Source: Glandiceps talaboti
Taxonomy: Eukaryota > Hemichordata > Enteropneusta > Spengelidae
Assembly: GCF_964340395.1 (NCBI RefSeq)
Contig: NC_135562.1
Span: 21,247,892 to 21,311,891 of the forward strand
Reading direction: 5' to 3'
Length of the DNA stretch: 64,000 nucleotides
The position numbers and the translations under genes were made by a program. How positions within the stretch are numbered: the stretch's first letter is position 1; each line of letters starts with the position of its first letter. The notes beneath the pieces are model-generated. The model was not told the DNA's origin, ran no database searches, and was given only the letters and a program-made list of their open reading frames with translations. Positions 1-13,500 of this stretch are shown here, in pieces.

Positions 1-268
1 TTAAACAACAGAGCAATCACAAATCAATGATTCAATGCAACAATAATGACTAATTGTTTTCCTACATGCGAAATGGTCACAATTGTACACATCACTCAGT
101 AGTTCAAACTTGTCGATATCTATCGATTTATCTATTATTTATTTATTTATTTATTTATTTTGTTTGTTTGTTTGTTTGTTTGTTTGTTTGTTTGTTTGTT
201 TGTTTGTTTGTTTATTTGTTTCCGTAAACATAACTAACTAAGCCTGACCGTGCTATAACTTGAAATAC
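1..268. mobile_element. Partial, internally deleted copy of fold-back-like element
   Basis: This stretch matches the element at 15415-17334 in three places. Positions 14-58 resemble the inner left arm. Positions 67-92 carry one copy of the 41-bp unit core (GAAATGGTCACAATTGTACA). Positions 134-260 hold an (ATTT)n/(GTTT)n tract followed by CCGTAAACATAACTAACTAA and GCCTG, which is the right terminus of the other copy. Here the internal array has shrunk to about one unit. The left end lies outside the window, so the element length is unknown. No coding capacity is seen. Confidence 0.6.
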
Positions 269-680
269 AATGTTCATTCGTATTAACAAAAATGTTCTAT
301 AAATATTTGTAATAGTCACACTGTCACCATCGTCTATGTCTCAATGCAGTTGCAAGAAATTCGTAGAATTTTCCAGCAATCAAAATATCAGTTTGAAATA
401 CCAGCATCTATATATAATTGTCCAAACCATCGTCCATCATAGGACACGCCCTCTAGTGACAGACAAAGTAACCTCGTCACACAGAGTAAAGATGAGAGTT
501 GCCAGGATTTGTACAGTAAAAACAAAAACAAACGTACTAACTTAGAGTAGAGTTAGCTGATTTGACGTTGGTGACTTGTCTTTGAGTATGCCTTACGAAC
601 TAAATGTGTACTTTAATATTGGATAAAGAACTAGGTGATTTCGCAGGTGAAGGAAGTCATAAACTGGGGAGGGGGACTAT

Positions 681-1117
681 GACTAGTCGACCAGCACTCA
701 TAGGATGTGATCGTGAAACTGTTGACATTAGACCAGGACTCGTAGGACGTGCAACTGTTGAGATTATAGACCAAGACTTGTAGGACGTCAAACTGTTGAC
801 ACTAGACCAGGACTCGTAGGACGTGAAACTGTTGACACTAGACCAAGACTCGTAGGACGTCAAACTCAGGTTGACACTAGACCAGGACTCGTAGGACGTG
901 AAACTGTTGACATTAGACCAGGACTCGTAGGACGTGAAACTGTTGACACTAGACCAGGACTCGTAGGACGTGAAACTGTTGACATTAGACCAAGACTCGT
1001 AGGACGTCAAACTGTTGACACTAGACCAGGACTCGTAGGACGTGAAACTGTTGACATTAGACCAGGACTCGTAGGACGTGAAACTGTTGACACTAGACCA
1101 GGACCCGTAGGACGTGA
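681..1117. repeat. 36-bp minisatellite, about 12 units
   Basis: Tandem units share the core GACTCGTAGGACGTGAAACT followed by GTTGACA and TAGACCAG. Variation is mostly CAAACT/GAAACT and ACACTAG/ACATTAG. The first unit is degenerate. Because 36 is a multiple of three, the minus strand is open and reads as a 12-residue repeat (TSYESWSSVNSF), which I do not take as a protein. The array resumes at 4008-4056 beyond a retroelement, so the two parts were once one array. Confidence 0.9.
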
Positions 1118-1389
1118 TTTGATTTGATTTGATTCGATTCGATTTATTTCAGCACAATGAAATAAACATTCAGTATACAGTTATACAGAAAACAGTTACA
1201 ACAAACAAAATAAACGTTATTGTGCTGGGATAACACAGAAAAGTTAAAAACTTATTTCCACTGTGGTCCCACATAGAATAGACAAACTCAACTTTACCAA
1301 AATACAGATTAAACTCACATGAGACAAAACAACAATCAGTAAAAAAGGAAGTCATCATTTACACATCGATCCATTAAATCATAAATGTA

Positions 1390-3272
1390 TCATTTCAACC
1401 TTTTCTTAAAAAGAGTACTAGAAGTTATGCTCTGTACATTACTTTGTACTTTGTTCCATTGCACACTGGCTGTATAAACAAAACTATTCTGATAAAACCG
1501 AGTCCGGTCTGGAATAAAAATAGAATAGGGGCCGGATCTAGTTCTATATACATGACTTTTAAAAACAAATGGATCGGATAGATGCTTCGGTACCAATCCT
1601 GTTCTAACTCTATGTACATGGTTGAGCTTAATATATTATGAAACCCTGTGGCCGACGGGGAGCCATCCCAATTCTTTGAAATGAGTTGGTTCAATATGAG
1701 TCCGCGGTGGCATATCCAGGACAAATCGAATAACCTTATTTTGAGAAGTTTGAAGTTTGTGTTTGCTTTTCATATAGTCAAGGCACTATACCAATATGAG
1801 CTGGCATAATCAAAATGGCATTGAACTAGACAATTAGCGAGTAGTTTTCTGATATTGGTATCTAAGAATTTCTCATTGCGATATAAAAACTTCAGACGAG
1901 AGTGTGATTTTTTAACAACCTTGGCTGCCATAGTTTCACCTGACAATGATTGGTCCAAGTCAGCTCCAAGGTATTGAACACATTGTCTGGCAGCGATATC
2001 AACACCGCCACACGAAACTTGCATCTCCGAACATTGTTTTAGTTTTCGATTGGAGCCAAACAAGATGGATTTCGTTTTACCGAGATGCAAAGATAATTTA
2101 TTATCAATTAACCACTCATTTAGATGTTCTAACTCCGTGCTAAGCTTCGCTTGGATCTGTTCAACATCTGTGCCAGACACCAAAAGAGCGGAATCATCTG
2201 CATATAAGAGTAATTTTAATGTCACTGCTGATTTCATGTCATTTACATATATCGAGAAAAGCAAGGGCCTTAATATAGAGCCCTGTGGAACACCACAATT
2301 TATTGGAGTGTGGTTAGATAGGATTCCATTCACGTTTACGGCCTGAGTTCTACCAGACAGATATGACTTGAACCATTGCATTGACTGTTTGCTCACGCCA
2401 CAGGCACCGAGCTTTTCCAACAGTATCGCATGGTTAACTGTATCAAAAGCTTTCTGAAGATCTATCAAAACCATACCGGTCAATTCCCCTTTGTCCATGT
2501 TTGACCTGATACAGTCAGTGAGGTGGATTAGACAGGTGTCTGTAGAATACCCAGGATGAAAACCAGATTGAAATATATATAAAAGGTCATTCTGTTGAAG
2601 ATACTGTTCAAATGGATTGTAAATTACTCTTTCTAATGTCTTGGATATCACACTCAAAATTGACAGTGGTCTATAATTGCCTTCTAAGGTCTTATCTCCC
2701 TTTTTGTACAATGGTACCACTCTAGCACGTTTTAGTTCTGATGGCACTTCTCCATGGTGAATGGAAAGGTTTATAATATAAGTAAGAGGGGCATTAATTT
2801 GTTGGGCTCCTTCGATGACAAACCTAGCAGGAAGGCCATGTATGCCAGTGGCTTTGTCCTTGCCGATTTGACCAATAATATCGATAATTACCGACTTATC
2901 AACAGCAGATAACCCAAAAGAGTTCTGAGATACATTTTGTTTTGAGTAGAATTCGTGCACATGTTTACGACCAAAACGACCTTTACTTAGAGGTAACTTG
3001 TTCACTAATGAAGATGCTATGGTTGGAAAGAAATCATTAAATTTCTGGGCCACCTTTGAACTATCGAAGCTGATGTCATCGCCAAAGCCCAAGCCAATGT
3101 TTGAACTAGACGAACCTGTTTTTCTAGAAGGTGTTTCCAAACTTCGTAAAGTTTTCCACAGTTCTTTAGGAGAATTAATGTACTCCTTTATCTTAGACTT
3201 ATAGTAGTCTGCTTTAGCCCTGGTCACCTTTTCACAAATTTTGTTTCTCAGTCGTTTAAATTCTTTGTACAA
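1390..3272 (-). pseudogene. Non-LTR reverse transcriptase, decayed ORF2 fragment
   Basis: A 500-residue open frame (3272 to 1770) reads as a non-LTR reverse transcriptase. Visible motifs are ADYYKSKIKEYINSPKELWK near the start, YRPLSILSVISKTLERV, the palm segment VLIDLQKAFDTVNHAILLEK, GVPQGS (GVPQG at 2280-2294) and the catalytic YADD at 2193-2204, followed by KTKSILFGS and a thumb region. Downstream of 1770 the reading shifts frame and continues to about 1390 with a conserved tail (WNKVQS... STLFKKRLK). This enzyme would nick and reverse-transcribe its own RNA at the target. The frameshifts make the copy a pseudogene. Confidence 0.85.
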
Positions 3273-4007
3273 TCATTCCCCACCCAGTTTTCTAAATAGA
3301 GAAAGTTTAATTTCTTATCTCTTAGTTTGATATCCTCTAAAATGTCTGAATCTATCCACTGTTCCGACCTTTGTTTGATTCTAACCTCCTTTACTGGAGC
3401 AAACTTGTCTACTACTGATATGAAAGTTGTCCTAAATATTTCCCAAGCTTTATCGACTTTGTCACAGTTGATGACATTAAACCAGTCGGTACATCTGAGG
3501 GCGTTCTAGAATGAGTTAATGTCAAAGTGTTTCATTGATCGAATCTTTACAGTTCTATGCTGTCCTATTTGTCTACGACCAACTTTCCTAGTACAGAAAG
3601 TAATCAAGTGGTCACCAATACCCACTGGCAATACACCAGACTGATATATGTTTTCCTCATCAGACACAAAAATGATATCAATTATCGAATTACTGGTATC
3701 AGTGATTCTTGTTGAGTCATTAATTATTTGAGAAAGATCAGTCGCAGTGCAGAATGATTGTAATCTGTTGAGAAGGTTGTTGGGCATTGCTGGTGGAGAT
3801 ACATTACAGTTAAAGTCACCTATAATGATGGCCTCATGTCCCACTATTTGGTCAGATTTGAAACACAGCTTCTCCAAGGAGTTGAGTGTCCACAACTAGG
3901 TGGACGATAGCACGTACCCAATAAAATTGGTTTTACTTTCGGCAGCAGTATGTCCACCAATACTGATTGATTTTCATCATGAATGTCAGGCCGGGGATTG
4001 AAAGCAA
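3273..4007 (-). pseudogene. Retrotransposon endonuclease (EEP fold), C-terminal part, frameshifted
   Basis: Two overlapping minus-strand frames give the second half of an apurinic-type (EEP) endonuclease. Positions 4007-3895 read VLVDILLPKVKPILLGTCYR, matching the usual strand before the catalytic core. Positions 3895-3506 contain IIIGDFNCN (the GDFN motif) and GIGDHLITF (the usual SDH position, here GDH). The stretch 3505-3273, in another frame, reads like the EN-RT linker (WIDSDILEDIKLRDK). The N-terminal catalytic residues are absent because the element is truncated. Confidence 0.75.
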
Positions 4008-4056
4008 TGAAACTGTTGACACTCGACCAGGACTTGTAGGACGTGAAACAGTTGAC
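4008..4056. repeat. Continuation of the 36-bp minisatellite
   Basis: About 1.3 units (TGAAACTGTTGACACTCGAC, then CAGGACTTGTAGGACGTGAA) that resume directly after the retroelement. The register continues that of the array ending at 1117. Confidence 0.85.
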
Positions 4057-4099
4057 ACTCAATCCAATAGGATAGACTGTAATCAGTCCTATATTACGA

Positions 4100-4480
4100 C
4101 TGTGAAAACCAAGCTATCGGCTAAGATAAACACAAACTAAAACTCCCGGGCTAAAACTACTGTTACGGTAGAAACCAGGCTATCGGCTAATGATAAACAC
4201 AAACTAAAACTGTTTTTACAACATTGGAAACCAAGCTATCGGCTAACTAAAATATACACAAACTAAAAGTATTGTTACAACATGTTGATATAAGCTAATG
4301 ACTGTATATTGTTTTTACTCACAATAGGGTGGTGTTTGTGATTACTTTCCACTTGTAGTGTTTGCACTGTTTTTATTACTTTCCATGATATTTTGGTCCA
4401 CTTCTAGTGTTTGCACTGTTTTTATTACTTTCCATGATATTTTGGTCCACTTCTAGTGTTTGCACTGTTTCGATTACAGA
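4100..4480. repeat. Two short tandem repeats (about 60 bp x3 and 49 bp x2.5)
   Basis: At 4108-4275 a unit containing GAAACCAAGCTATCGGCTAA and then ACACAAACTAAAA occurs three times with divergence. At 4350-4470 a 49-bp unit (TAGTGTTTGCACTGTTTTTA...TTGGTCCACTTC) occurs about 2.5 times; the last two are nearly identical. No coding signal is seen. Confidence 0.8.
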
Positions 4481-5840
4481 ATCATGATTATGCTTGCACA
4501 AGAGAAACACTGATATCACTTTTGTTATCATCCACATCGAACACAAGCCTTGTGTTTCCGTAGTTTCCGCAGTAAATATGTTTGTTTTCTCCTCCATCTG
4601 TTGTGGAGAGTCCTACACATACTTTATCTTACTGTATCACCGATACCATCCTACTTTATACAGACATACAATGTGTTTCAGACATGACGCCTACTTACGT
4701 CCTCTACTTGCATCATTCCTAACATGTCTTCTTCCGATCCGGCAGGTAAACTAGAGAGGGCGGCATTGTCCATGACGATATGTGCCCTTACTTTAGCAAA
4801 GTCGGCTTTCCAACGAGACGGTCTCTTTCTTGTCTGATCTTGAGTAGGTTCTGAAATAAATCAAATTGTTCCGTAAATGAGAGCCATAGAGTGATTGGGT
4901 GAAAATTATTACCTTCTTTTCTGAAGTGTTACAATTATTTCTTTAACCACAAAAGCACTCACTTTTGTCGAAAAGTGTTGTTACAATCTTTGTTTTCAAC
5001 AAAACCCGGTCGTAAATGACAGATTAGGACAAACCAAAAACAATTACTTACAAATCAATGGCTACAATCTCTTATTTAGTTAATAAAAAAGAGAGAGAAT
5101 TATATACCGTTGAAAGAGAGAAAAGTAGCAAGGGAAAGACGAAAAAAAGTTTTATATCACCACAAAACTAAATGAGTCAATTGATCAATATCACACACAA
5201 AATAAGTTTTATTTCACAATCATTCATTCAAATTAATCACATATTCGATCAACCAATTACATGTTTGCTGCTCCCTGTAGCTAAACCATAACTGAGTTGG
5301 CTATCGTATAACATAATACTGTTTTCCTAAATCTGTTTGTCTTCTTCCCAATCAATCAGTTTTGGTATCTATCGAACAAAACATTGTCTCATGATTCTAT
5401 CACTATTTCTTCACTGTTTGTGTTCATCAGAATTGTATGCATGTCTATAAATATAATATCTTTATTTGGTTGGTTCAAATATGCTATAAGCTTATTGGTG
5501 ATTATCTGGTTATCAATTGAATTACTATATTGTACATTTTAAATCTATTCGAAACGAAGACATTCTATGGTCAAAAATTAACTACTAAGTCTAATATCAT
5601 TTTTTTATCTCTGTCCTTATTCATAGTTTTTTTGTCTTTGTGTTTAATTTCTCTAGAAATGAAAAAAAAAACCGTGTCATTTCCTGCCACAACGTCCCAG
5701 CAGTGCACCAAGACTTTGTTTGCTACCTCTGTCCCCACTTTTTCGAGGTTTATGAACATTCATGAGCACTGAGTGAAAAAACCGCTCTGGGTCAGTTCGT
5801 CAAGGTAATTTCTGTTTTTGCCAGTTATATATACATGTAC
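4481..5840. other. AT-rich stretch without recognised genes
   Basis: Only short open frames with no recognisable domains are present. There is a GA-rich patch near 5085-5120. No tRNA or transposon ends were recognised. Confidence 0.6.
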
Positions 5841-8800
5841 CGTGATGTAGCACTAAATAACATACCGTGATGTAGCACTAAATAACATACCGTGATGTAG
5901 CACTAAATAACATACCGTGATGTAAGACTAAATAACATACCGTGATGTAGGACTAAATAACATACCAAGATGTAGCACTAAATAACATACCGTGATGTAG
6001 GACTAAATAACATACCGTGATGTAGCACTAAATAACATACCGTGATGTAGCACTAAATAACATACCGTGATGTAGCACTAAATAACATACCGTGATGTAG
6101 CACTAAATAACATACTGTGATGTAGCACTAAATAACATACCGTGATGTAGCGCTAAATAACATACCGTGATGTAGCACTAAATAACATACTGTGATGTAG
6201 CACTAAATAACATACCGTGATGTAGCACTGAATAACATACCGTGATGTAGGACTAAATAACATACCGTGATGTAAGACTAAATAACATACCGTGATGTAG
6301 CACTAAATAACATACCGTGATGTAGGACTAAATAACATACCGTGATGTAGCACTAAATAACATACCGTGATGTAGCACTAAATAACATACTGTGATGTAG
6401 CACTAAATAACATACCGTGATGTAGCGCTAAATAACATACCGTGATGTAGCACTAAATAACATACTGTGATGTAGCACTAAATAACATACCGTGATGTAG
6501 CACTAAATAACATACCGTGATGTAAGACTAAATAACATACCGTGATGTAGCACTAAATAACATACCGTGATGTAGGACTAAATAACATACCGTGATGTAG
6601 GACTAAATAACATACCGTGATGTAAGACTAAATAACATACCGTGATGTAGCACTAAATAACATACCGTGATGTAGGACTAAATAACATACCGTGATGTAG
6701 CGCTAAATAACATACCGTGATGTAGCACTAAATAACATACCGTGATGTAGGACTAAATAACATACCGTGATGTAGCGCTAAATAACATACCGTGATGTAG
6801 CACTAAATAACATACCGTGATGTAGCACTAAATAACATACCGTGATGTAGGACTAAATAACATACCGTGATGTAGGACTAAATAACATACCGTGATGTAA
6901 GACTAAATAACATACCGTGATGTAGGACTAAATAACATACCGTGATGTAGGACTAAATAACATACCGTGATGTAGGACTAAATAACATACCGTGATGTAG
7001 GACTAAATAACATACCGTGATGTAGGACTAAATAACATACCGTGATGTAGGACTAAATAACATACCGTGATGTAGCACTAAATAACATACCGTGATGTAA
7101 GACTAAATAACATACCGTGATGTAGCACTAAATAACATACCGTGATGTAGCACTAAATAACATACCGTGATGTAAGACTAAATAACATACCGTGATGTAG
7201 CACTAAATAACATACCGTGATGTAGCACTAAATAACATACCGTGATGTAAGACTAAATAACATACCGTGATGTAGGACTAAATAACATACCATGATGTAA
7301 GACTAAATAACATACCGTGATGTAGCACTAAATAACATACCGTGATGTAAGACTAAATAACATACCGTGATGTAGCACTAAATAACATACCATGATGTAA
7401 GACTAAATAACATACCGTGATGTAGCACTAAATAACATACCGTGATGTAGCACTAAATAACATACCGTGATGTAGCGCTAAATAACATACCGTGATGTAA
7501 GACTAAATAACATACCATGATGTAAGACTAAATAACATACCGTGATGTAAGACTAAATAACATACCGTGATGTAGGACTAAATAACATACCGTGATGTAA
7601 GACTAAATAACATACCGTGATGTAGGACTAAATAACATACCGTGATGTAGCACTAAATAACATACTGTGATGTAGCACTAAATAACATACCGTGATGTAA
7701 GACTAAATAACATACCGTGATGTAAGACTAAATAACATACCGTGATGTAGCACTAAATAACATACCGTGATGTAGCACTAAATAACATACCGTGATGTAA
7801 GACTAAATAACATACCGTGATGTAGCACTAAATAACATACCGTGATGTAGGACTAAATAACATACCGTGATGTAGGACTAAATAACATACCGTGATGTAG
7901 GACTAAATAACATATACCGTGATGTAGCACTAAATAACATACCGTGATGTAGCACTAAATAACATACCGTGATGTAGCACTAAATAACATACCGTGATGT
8001 AGCACTAAATAACATACCGTGATGTAAGACTAAATAACATACCGTGATGTAGCACTAAATAACATACCGTGATGTAGCACTAAATAACATACCGTGATGT
8101 AAGACTAAATAACATACCGTGATGTAAGACTAAATAACATACCGTGATGTAGCACTAAATAACATACCGTGATGTAGGACTAAATAACATACCGTGATGT
8201 AGCACTAAATAACATACCGTGATGTAGCACTAAATAACATACCGTGATGTAGCACTAAATAACATACCGTGATGTAGGACTAAATAACATACCGTGATGT
8301 AGCACTAAATAACATACCGTGATGTAGCACTAAATAACATACCGTGATGTAAGACTAAATAACATACCGTGATGTAAGACTAAATAACATACCGTGATGT
8401 AGCACTAAATAACATACCGTGATGTAGCACTAAATAACATACCGTGATGTAGCACTAAATAACATACCGTGATGTAGGACTAAATAACATACCGTGATGT
8501 AGGACTAAATAACATACCGTGATGTAGGACTAAATAACATACCGTGATGTAGGACTAAATAACATACCGTGATGTAGGACTAAATAACATACCGTGATGT
8601 AGCACTAAATAACATACCGTGATGTAGGACTAAATAACATACCGTGATGTAGGACTAAATAACATACCGTGACGTAGGACTAAATAACATACCGTGATGT
8701 AGCACTAAATAACATACCGTGATGTAGCACTAAATAACATACCGTGATGTAGGACTAAATAACATACCGTGATGTAGCACTAAATAACATACCGTGATGT

Positions 8801-9992
8801 AGCACTAAATAACATACCGTGATGTAGGACTAAATAACATACCGTGATGTAGGACTAAATAACATACCGTGATGTAGGACTAAATAACATACCGTGATGT
8901 AGGACTAAATAACATACCGTGATGTAGGACTAAATAACATACCGTGATGTAGCACTAAATAACATACCGTGATGTAGCACTAAATAACATACCGTGATGT
9001 AGCACTAAATAACATACCGTGATGTAGGACTAAATAACATACCGTGATGTAGCACTAAATAACATACCGTGATGTAGCACTAAATAACATACCGTGATGT
9101 AGCACTAAATAACATACTGTGATGTAGCACTAAATAACATACCGTGATGTAGCACTAAATAACATACCGTGATGTAGGACTAAATAACATACTGTGATGT
9201 AGCACTAAATAACATACCGTGATGTAGCACTAAATAACATACCGTGATGTAGGACTAAATAACATACTGTGATGTAGCACTAAATAACATACCGTGATGT
9301 AGCACTAAATAACATACCGTGATGTAGCGCTAAATAACATACCGTGATGTAGCGCTAAATAACATACCGTGATGTAGCGCTAAATAACATACCGTGATGT
9401 AGCGCTAAATAACATACCGTGATGTAGCACTAAATAACATACCGTGATGTAAGACTAAATAGCATACCGTGATGTAGCGCTAAATAACATACCGTGATGT
9501 AGCACTAAATAACATACCGTGATGTAAGACTAAATAGCATACCGTGATGTAGCACTAAATAACATACCGTGATGTAGGACTAAATAACATACCGTGATGT
9601 AGGACTAAATAACATACCGTGATGTAGCACTAAATAACATACCGTGATGTAGCGCTAAATAACATACCGTGATGTAGGACTAAATAACATACCGTGATGT
9701 AGCACTAAATAACATACCGTGATGTAGCACTAAATAACATACCGTGATGTAGCACTAAATAACATACCGTGATGTAGCACTAAATAACATACCGTGATGT
9801 AGCACTAAATAACATACCGTGATGTAAGACTAAATAGCATACCGTGATGTAGCACTAAATAGCATACCGTGATGTAGCACTAAATAACATACCGTGATGT
9901 AGCACTAAATAACATACCGTGATGTAAGACTAAATAACATACCGTGATGTAGGACTAAATAACATACCGTGATGTAGCACTAAATAACATAC
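5841..9992. repeat. 25-bp satellite-like tandem array, about 166 units
   Basis: A 4.15-kb array of a 25-bp unit: CGTGATGTA, a variable pair (GC, GG or AG), then AC (sometimes GC) and TAAATAACATAC. Unit variants are mixed along the array, and a few units have TGTGATG, CCAAGATG or CATGATG. One 2-bp insertion (CATATACC) near 7914 shifts the register. Every frame is stopped by TAA, so it is non-coding. Groups of variants recur in the same order (see findings), which indicates amplification in multi-unit blocks. Confidence 0.97.
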
Positions 9993-10384
9993 TGTACAGT
10001 TGTTGATATATGGTCACACTAATAAAACTGAGGTTTTTGCCGTATTTTCCCGAAATTTGGGATTGATTGTTGAGTCATTGAATTCACTGGATCAGATGGT
10101 ATGACACAGGCCAAAATTAACTGTGGTACAGTAGAATGATATATGTGTTTAGACGTTAAAATAATACTTAGATTTGATGTTAAAATAATACTTAGATTTG
10201 ACGTTAAAATCACGTTATCGATTAACCAGTGACAGGATCAACGGTCACTGGTACAGTACTCTCCAGGTCGGAAAAAATCTATTATTTTCAAGAAACTTTG
10301 AAACTTGGCAAAATGAATCGATCAAATCAACCTGTCAATCAAATATTTCTGAGTAAAAACCCCGATTAACGTTTACACGACGAG
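9993..10384. other. Spacer between two large arrays, with a small 24-bp repeat
   Basis: Positions 10151-10207 hold about 2.5 copies of a 24-bp unit (GACGTTAAAATAATACTTAG plus ATTT). The rest is unique, with no gene evidence. Confidence 0.6.
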
Positions 10385-10507
10385 ACGTTAAAATCAATGA
10401 TATATTATATCCGTTTTTATGTGTTTACACGATGTGATAGACTGACATAACCCGATACAGTAGTCCGAAAATAGTTTTTCACCTTTTACACGGAAACACA
10501 TAGATTT
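10385..10507. repeat. Left direct repeat flanking the 59-bp array
   Basis: This segment matches 13971-14080 in the same orientation. Shared blocks are AAAATCAATGATAT, ATGTGTTTACA, ACTGACA, GTTTTTCACC and TTTACACGGA followed by ACAC. The 59-bp array lies exactly between the two copies, so the pair may be the flanks of one mobile or duplicated unit. Confidence 0.65.
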
Positions 10508-13500
10508 GTTAATGTGACATTTTGTCTATGTATTTACTATACCATACTTTCCATAGTATGTTGTATTGTAATGTGATATTTTATCTATGTATTTACTATA
10601 CCATGCTTTCCATAGCATGTTGTATTGTAATGTGACATTTTGTCTATGTATTTACTATACCATACTGTCCATAGCATGTTGTATTGTAATGTGATATTTT
10701 ATCTATGTATTTACTATACCATACTTTCCATAGCATGTTGTATTGTAATGTGACATTTTGTCTATGTATTTACTATACCATACTTTCCATAGCATGTTGT
10801 ATTGTAATGTGACATTTTATCTATGTATTTACTATACCATACTTTCCATAGCATGTTGTATTGTAATGTGATATTTTGTCTATGTATTTACTATACCATA
10901 CTTTCCATAGTATGTTGTATCGTAATGTGATATTTTGTGTATGTATTTACTATACCAAACTGTCCATAGTATGTTGTATTGTAATGTGATATTTTGTCTA
11001 TGTATTTACTATACCATACTGTCCATAGCATGTTGTATTGTAATGTGACATTTTGTCTATGTATTTACTATACCATACTTTCCATATAGCATGTTGTATT
11101 GTAATGTGACATTTTGTCTATGTATTTACTATACTATGTACTTTCCATAGTATGTTGTATTGTAATGTGACATTTTGTCTATGTATTTACTATACCATAC
11201 TTTCCATAGTATGTTGTATTGTAATGTGACATTTTGTCTATGTATTTACTATACTATGTACTTTCCATAGCATGTTGTATTGTAATGTGACATTTTGTCT
11301 ATGTATTTACTATACCATACTTTCCATAGTATGTTGTATTGTAATGTGATATTTTATCTATGTATTTACTATACCATACTTTCCATACCATGTTGTATTG
11401 TAATGTGACATTTTATCTATGTATTTACTATACCATACTTTCCATAGCATGTTGTATTGTAATGTGATATTTTGTCTATGTATTTACTATACCATACTTT
11501 CCATAGCATGTTGTATTATAATGTGACATTTTGTCTATGTATTTACTATACCATACTTTCCATAGCATGTTGTATTGTAATGTGATATTTTGTCTATGTA
11601 TTTACTATACCATACTTTCCATAGCATGTTGTATTATAATGTGACATTCTGTCTATGTATTTACTATACCATACTTTCCATAGCATGTTGTATTGTAATG
11701 TGACATTTTGTCTATGTATTTACTATACCATACTTTCCATAGCATGTTGTATTGTAATGTGACATTTTGTCTATGTATTTACTATACCATACTTTCCATA
11801 GTATGTTGTATTGTAATGTGATATTTTGTCTATGTATTTACTATACCATACTTTCCATAGTATGTTGTATTGTAATGTGACATTTTGTCTATGTATTTAC
11901 TATACCATACTTTCCATAGTATGTTGTATTGTAATGTGATATTTTGTCTATGTATTTACTATACCATACTTTCCATAGTATGTTGTATTGTAATGTGACA
12001 TTTTGTCTATGTATTTACTATACCATACTTTCCATAGCATGTTGTATTATAATGTGATATTTTATCTATGTATTTACTATACCATACTTTCCATAGTATG
12101 TTGTATTGTAATGTGACATTTAGTCTATGTATTTACTATACCATACTTTCTATAGTATGTTGTATTGTAATGTGACATTTTGTGTATGTATTTACTATAC
12201 CATACTTTCCATAGCATGTTGTATTGTAATGTGACATTTTGTCTATGTATTTACTATACCATACTTTCCATAGTATGTTGTATTGTAATGTGACATTTTA
12301 TATATGTATTTATTATACCATACTTTCCATAGTATGTTGTATTGTAATGTGATATTTTGTCTATGTATTTACTATACCATACTTTCCATAGTATGTTGTA
12401 TTGTAATGTGACATTTTATCTATGTATTTACTATACCATACTTTCTATAGTATGTTGTATTGTAATGTGACATTTTATATATGTATTTATTATACCATAC
12501 TTTCCATAGTATGTTGTATTGTAATGTGATATTTTGTCTATGTATTTACTATACCATACTTTCCATAGCATGTTGTATTGTAATGTGACATTTTGTCTAT
12601 GTATTTACTATACCATACTTTCCATAGCATGTTGTATTGTAATGTGATATTTTGTCTATGTATTTACTATACCATACTTTCCATAGCATGTTGTATTATA
12701 ATGTGACATTCTGTCTATGTATTTACTATACCATACTTTCCATAGCATGTTGTATTGTAATGTGACATTTTATCTATGTATTTACTATACCATACTTTCT
12801 ATAGTATGTTGTATTGTAATGTGACATTTTATATATGTATTTATTATACCATACTTTCCATAGTATGTTGTATTGTAATGTGATATTTTGTCTATGTATT
12901 TACTATACCATACTTTCCATAGCATGTTGTATTGTAATGTGACATTTTGTCTATGTATTTACTATACCATACTTTCCATAGTATGTTGTATTGTAATGTG
13001 ACATTTTATATATGTATTTATTATACCATACTTTCCATAGTATGTTGTATTGTAATGTGATATTTTGTCTATGTATTTACTATACCATACTTTCCATAGT
13101 ATGTTGTATTGTAATGTGACATTTTATCTATGTATTTACTATACCATACTTTCTATAGTATGTTGTATTGTAATGTGACATTTTATATATGTATTTATTA
13201 TACCATACTTTCCATAGTATGTTGTATTGTAATGTGATATTTTGTCTATGTATTTACTATACCATACTTTCCATAGTATGTTGTAATGTGACATTTTGTC
13301 TATGTATTTACTATACCATACTTTCCATAGCATGTTGTAATGTGACATTTTGTCTATGTATTTACTATACCATACTTTCCATAGCATGTTGTAATGTGAC
13401 ATTTTGTCTATGTATTTACTATACCATACTTTCCATAGCATGTTGTATTGTAATGTGACATTTTATCTATGTATTTACTATACCATACTTTCCATAGCAT

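Larger units (their letters stand above)
1118..4007 (-). mobile_element. 5'-truncated non-LTR retrotransposon (CR1/L2-like) inserted in a minisatellite
   Basis: About 2.9 kb on the minus strand. From its 5' end it holds the C-terminal part of an endonuclease, a reverse transcriptase and a C-terminal tail domain. It ends in AATC/AAATC-type short repeats at 1118-1145, typical of CR1/L2-group 3' ends. Both borders fall inside the 36-bp minisatellite unit: GTAGGACGTGA on the left and TGAAACTGTTGAC on the right. The insertion is therefore younger than the array, and the shared TGA may be a very short target duplication. The 5' end is truncated within the endonuclease. Several frameshifts show it is inactive. 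Clade assignment is tentative. Confidence 0.85.

Noticed and set aside
657-1010. 117-residue frame with 12-residue repeats
   Set aside because: It is the 36-bp minisatellite read in one frame; the repeat continues past the frame and is split by a transposon.
5841-9992. CRISPR-like array
   Set aside because: Units are head-to-tail with no unique spacers, in an intron-bearing animal genome.
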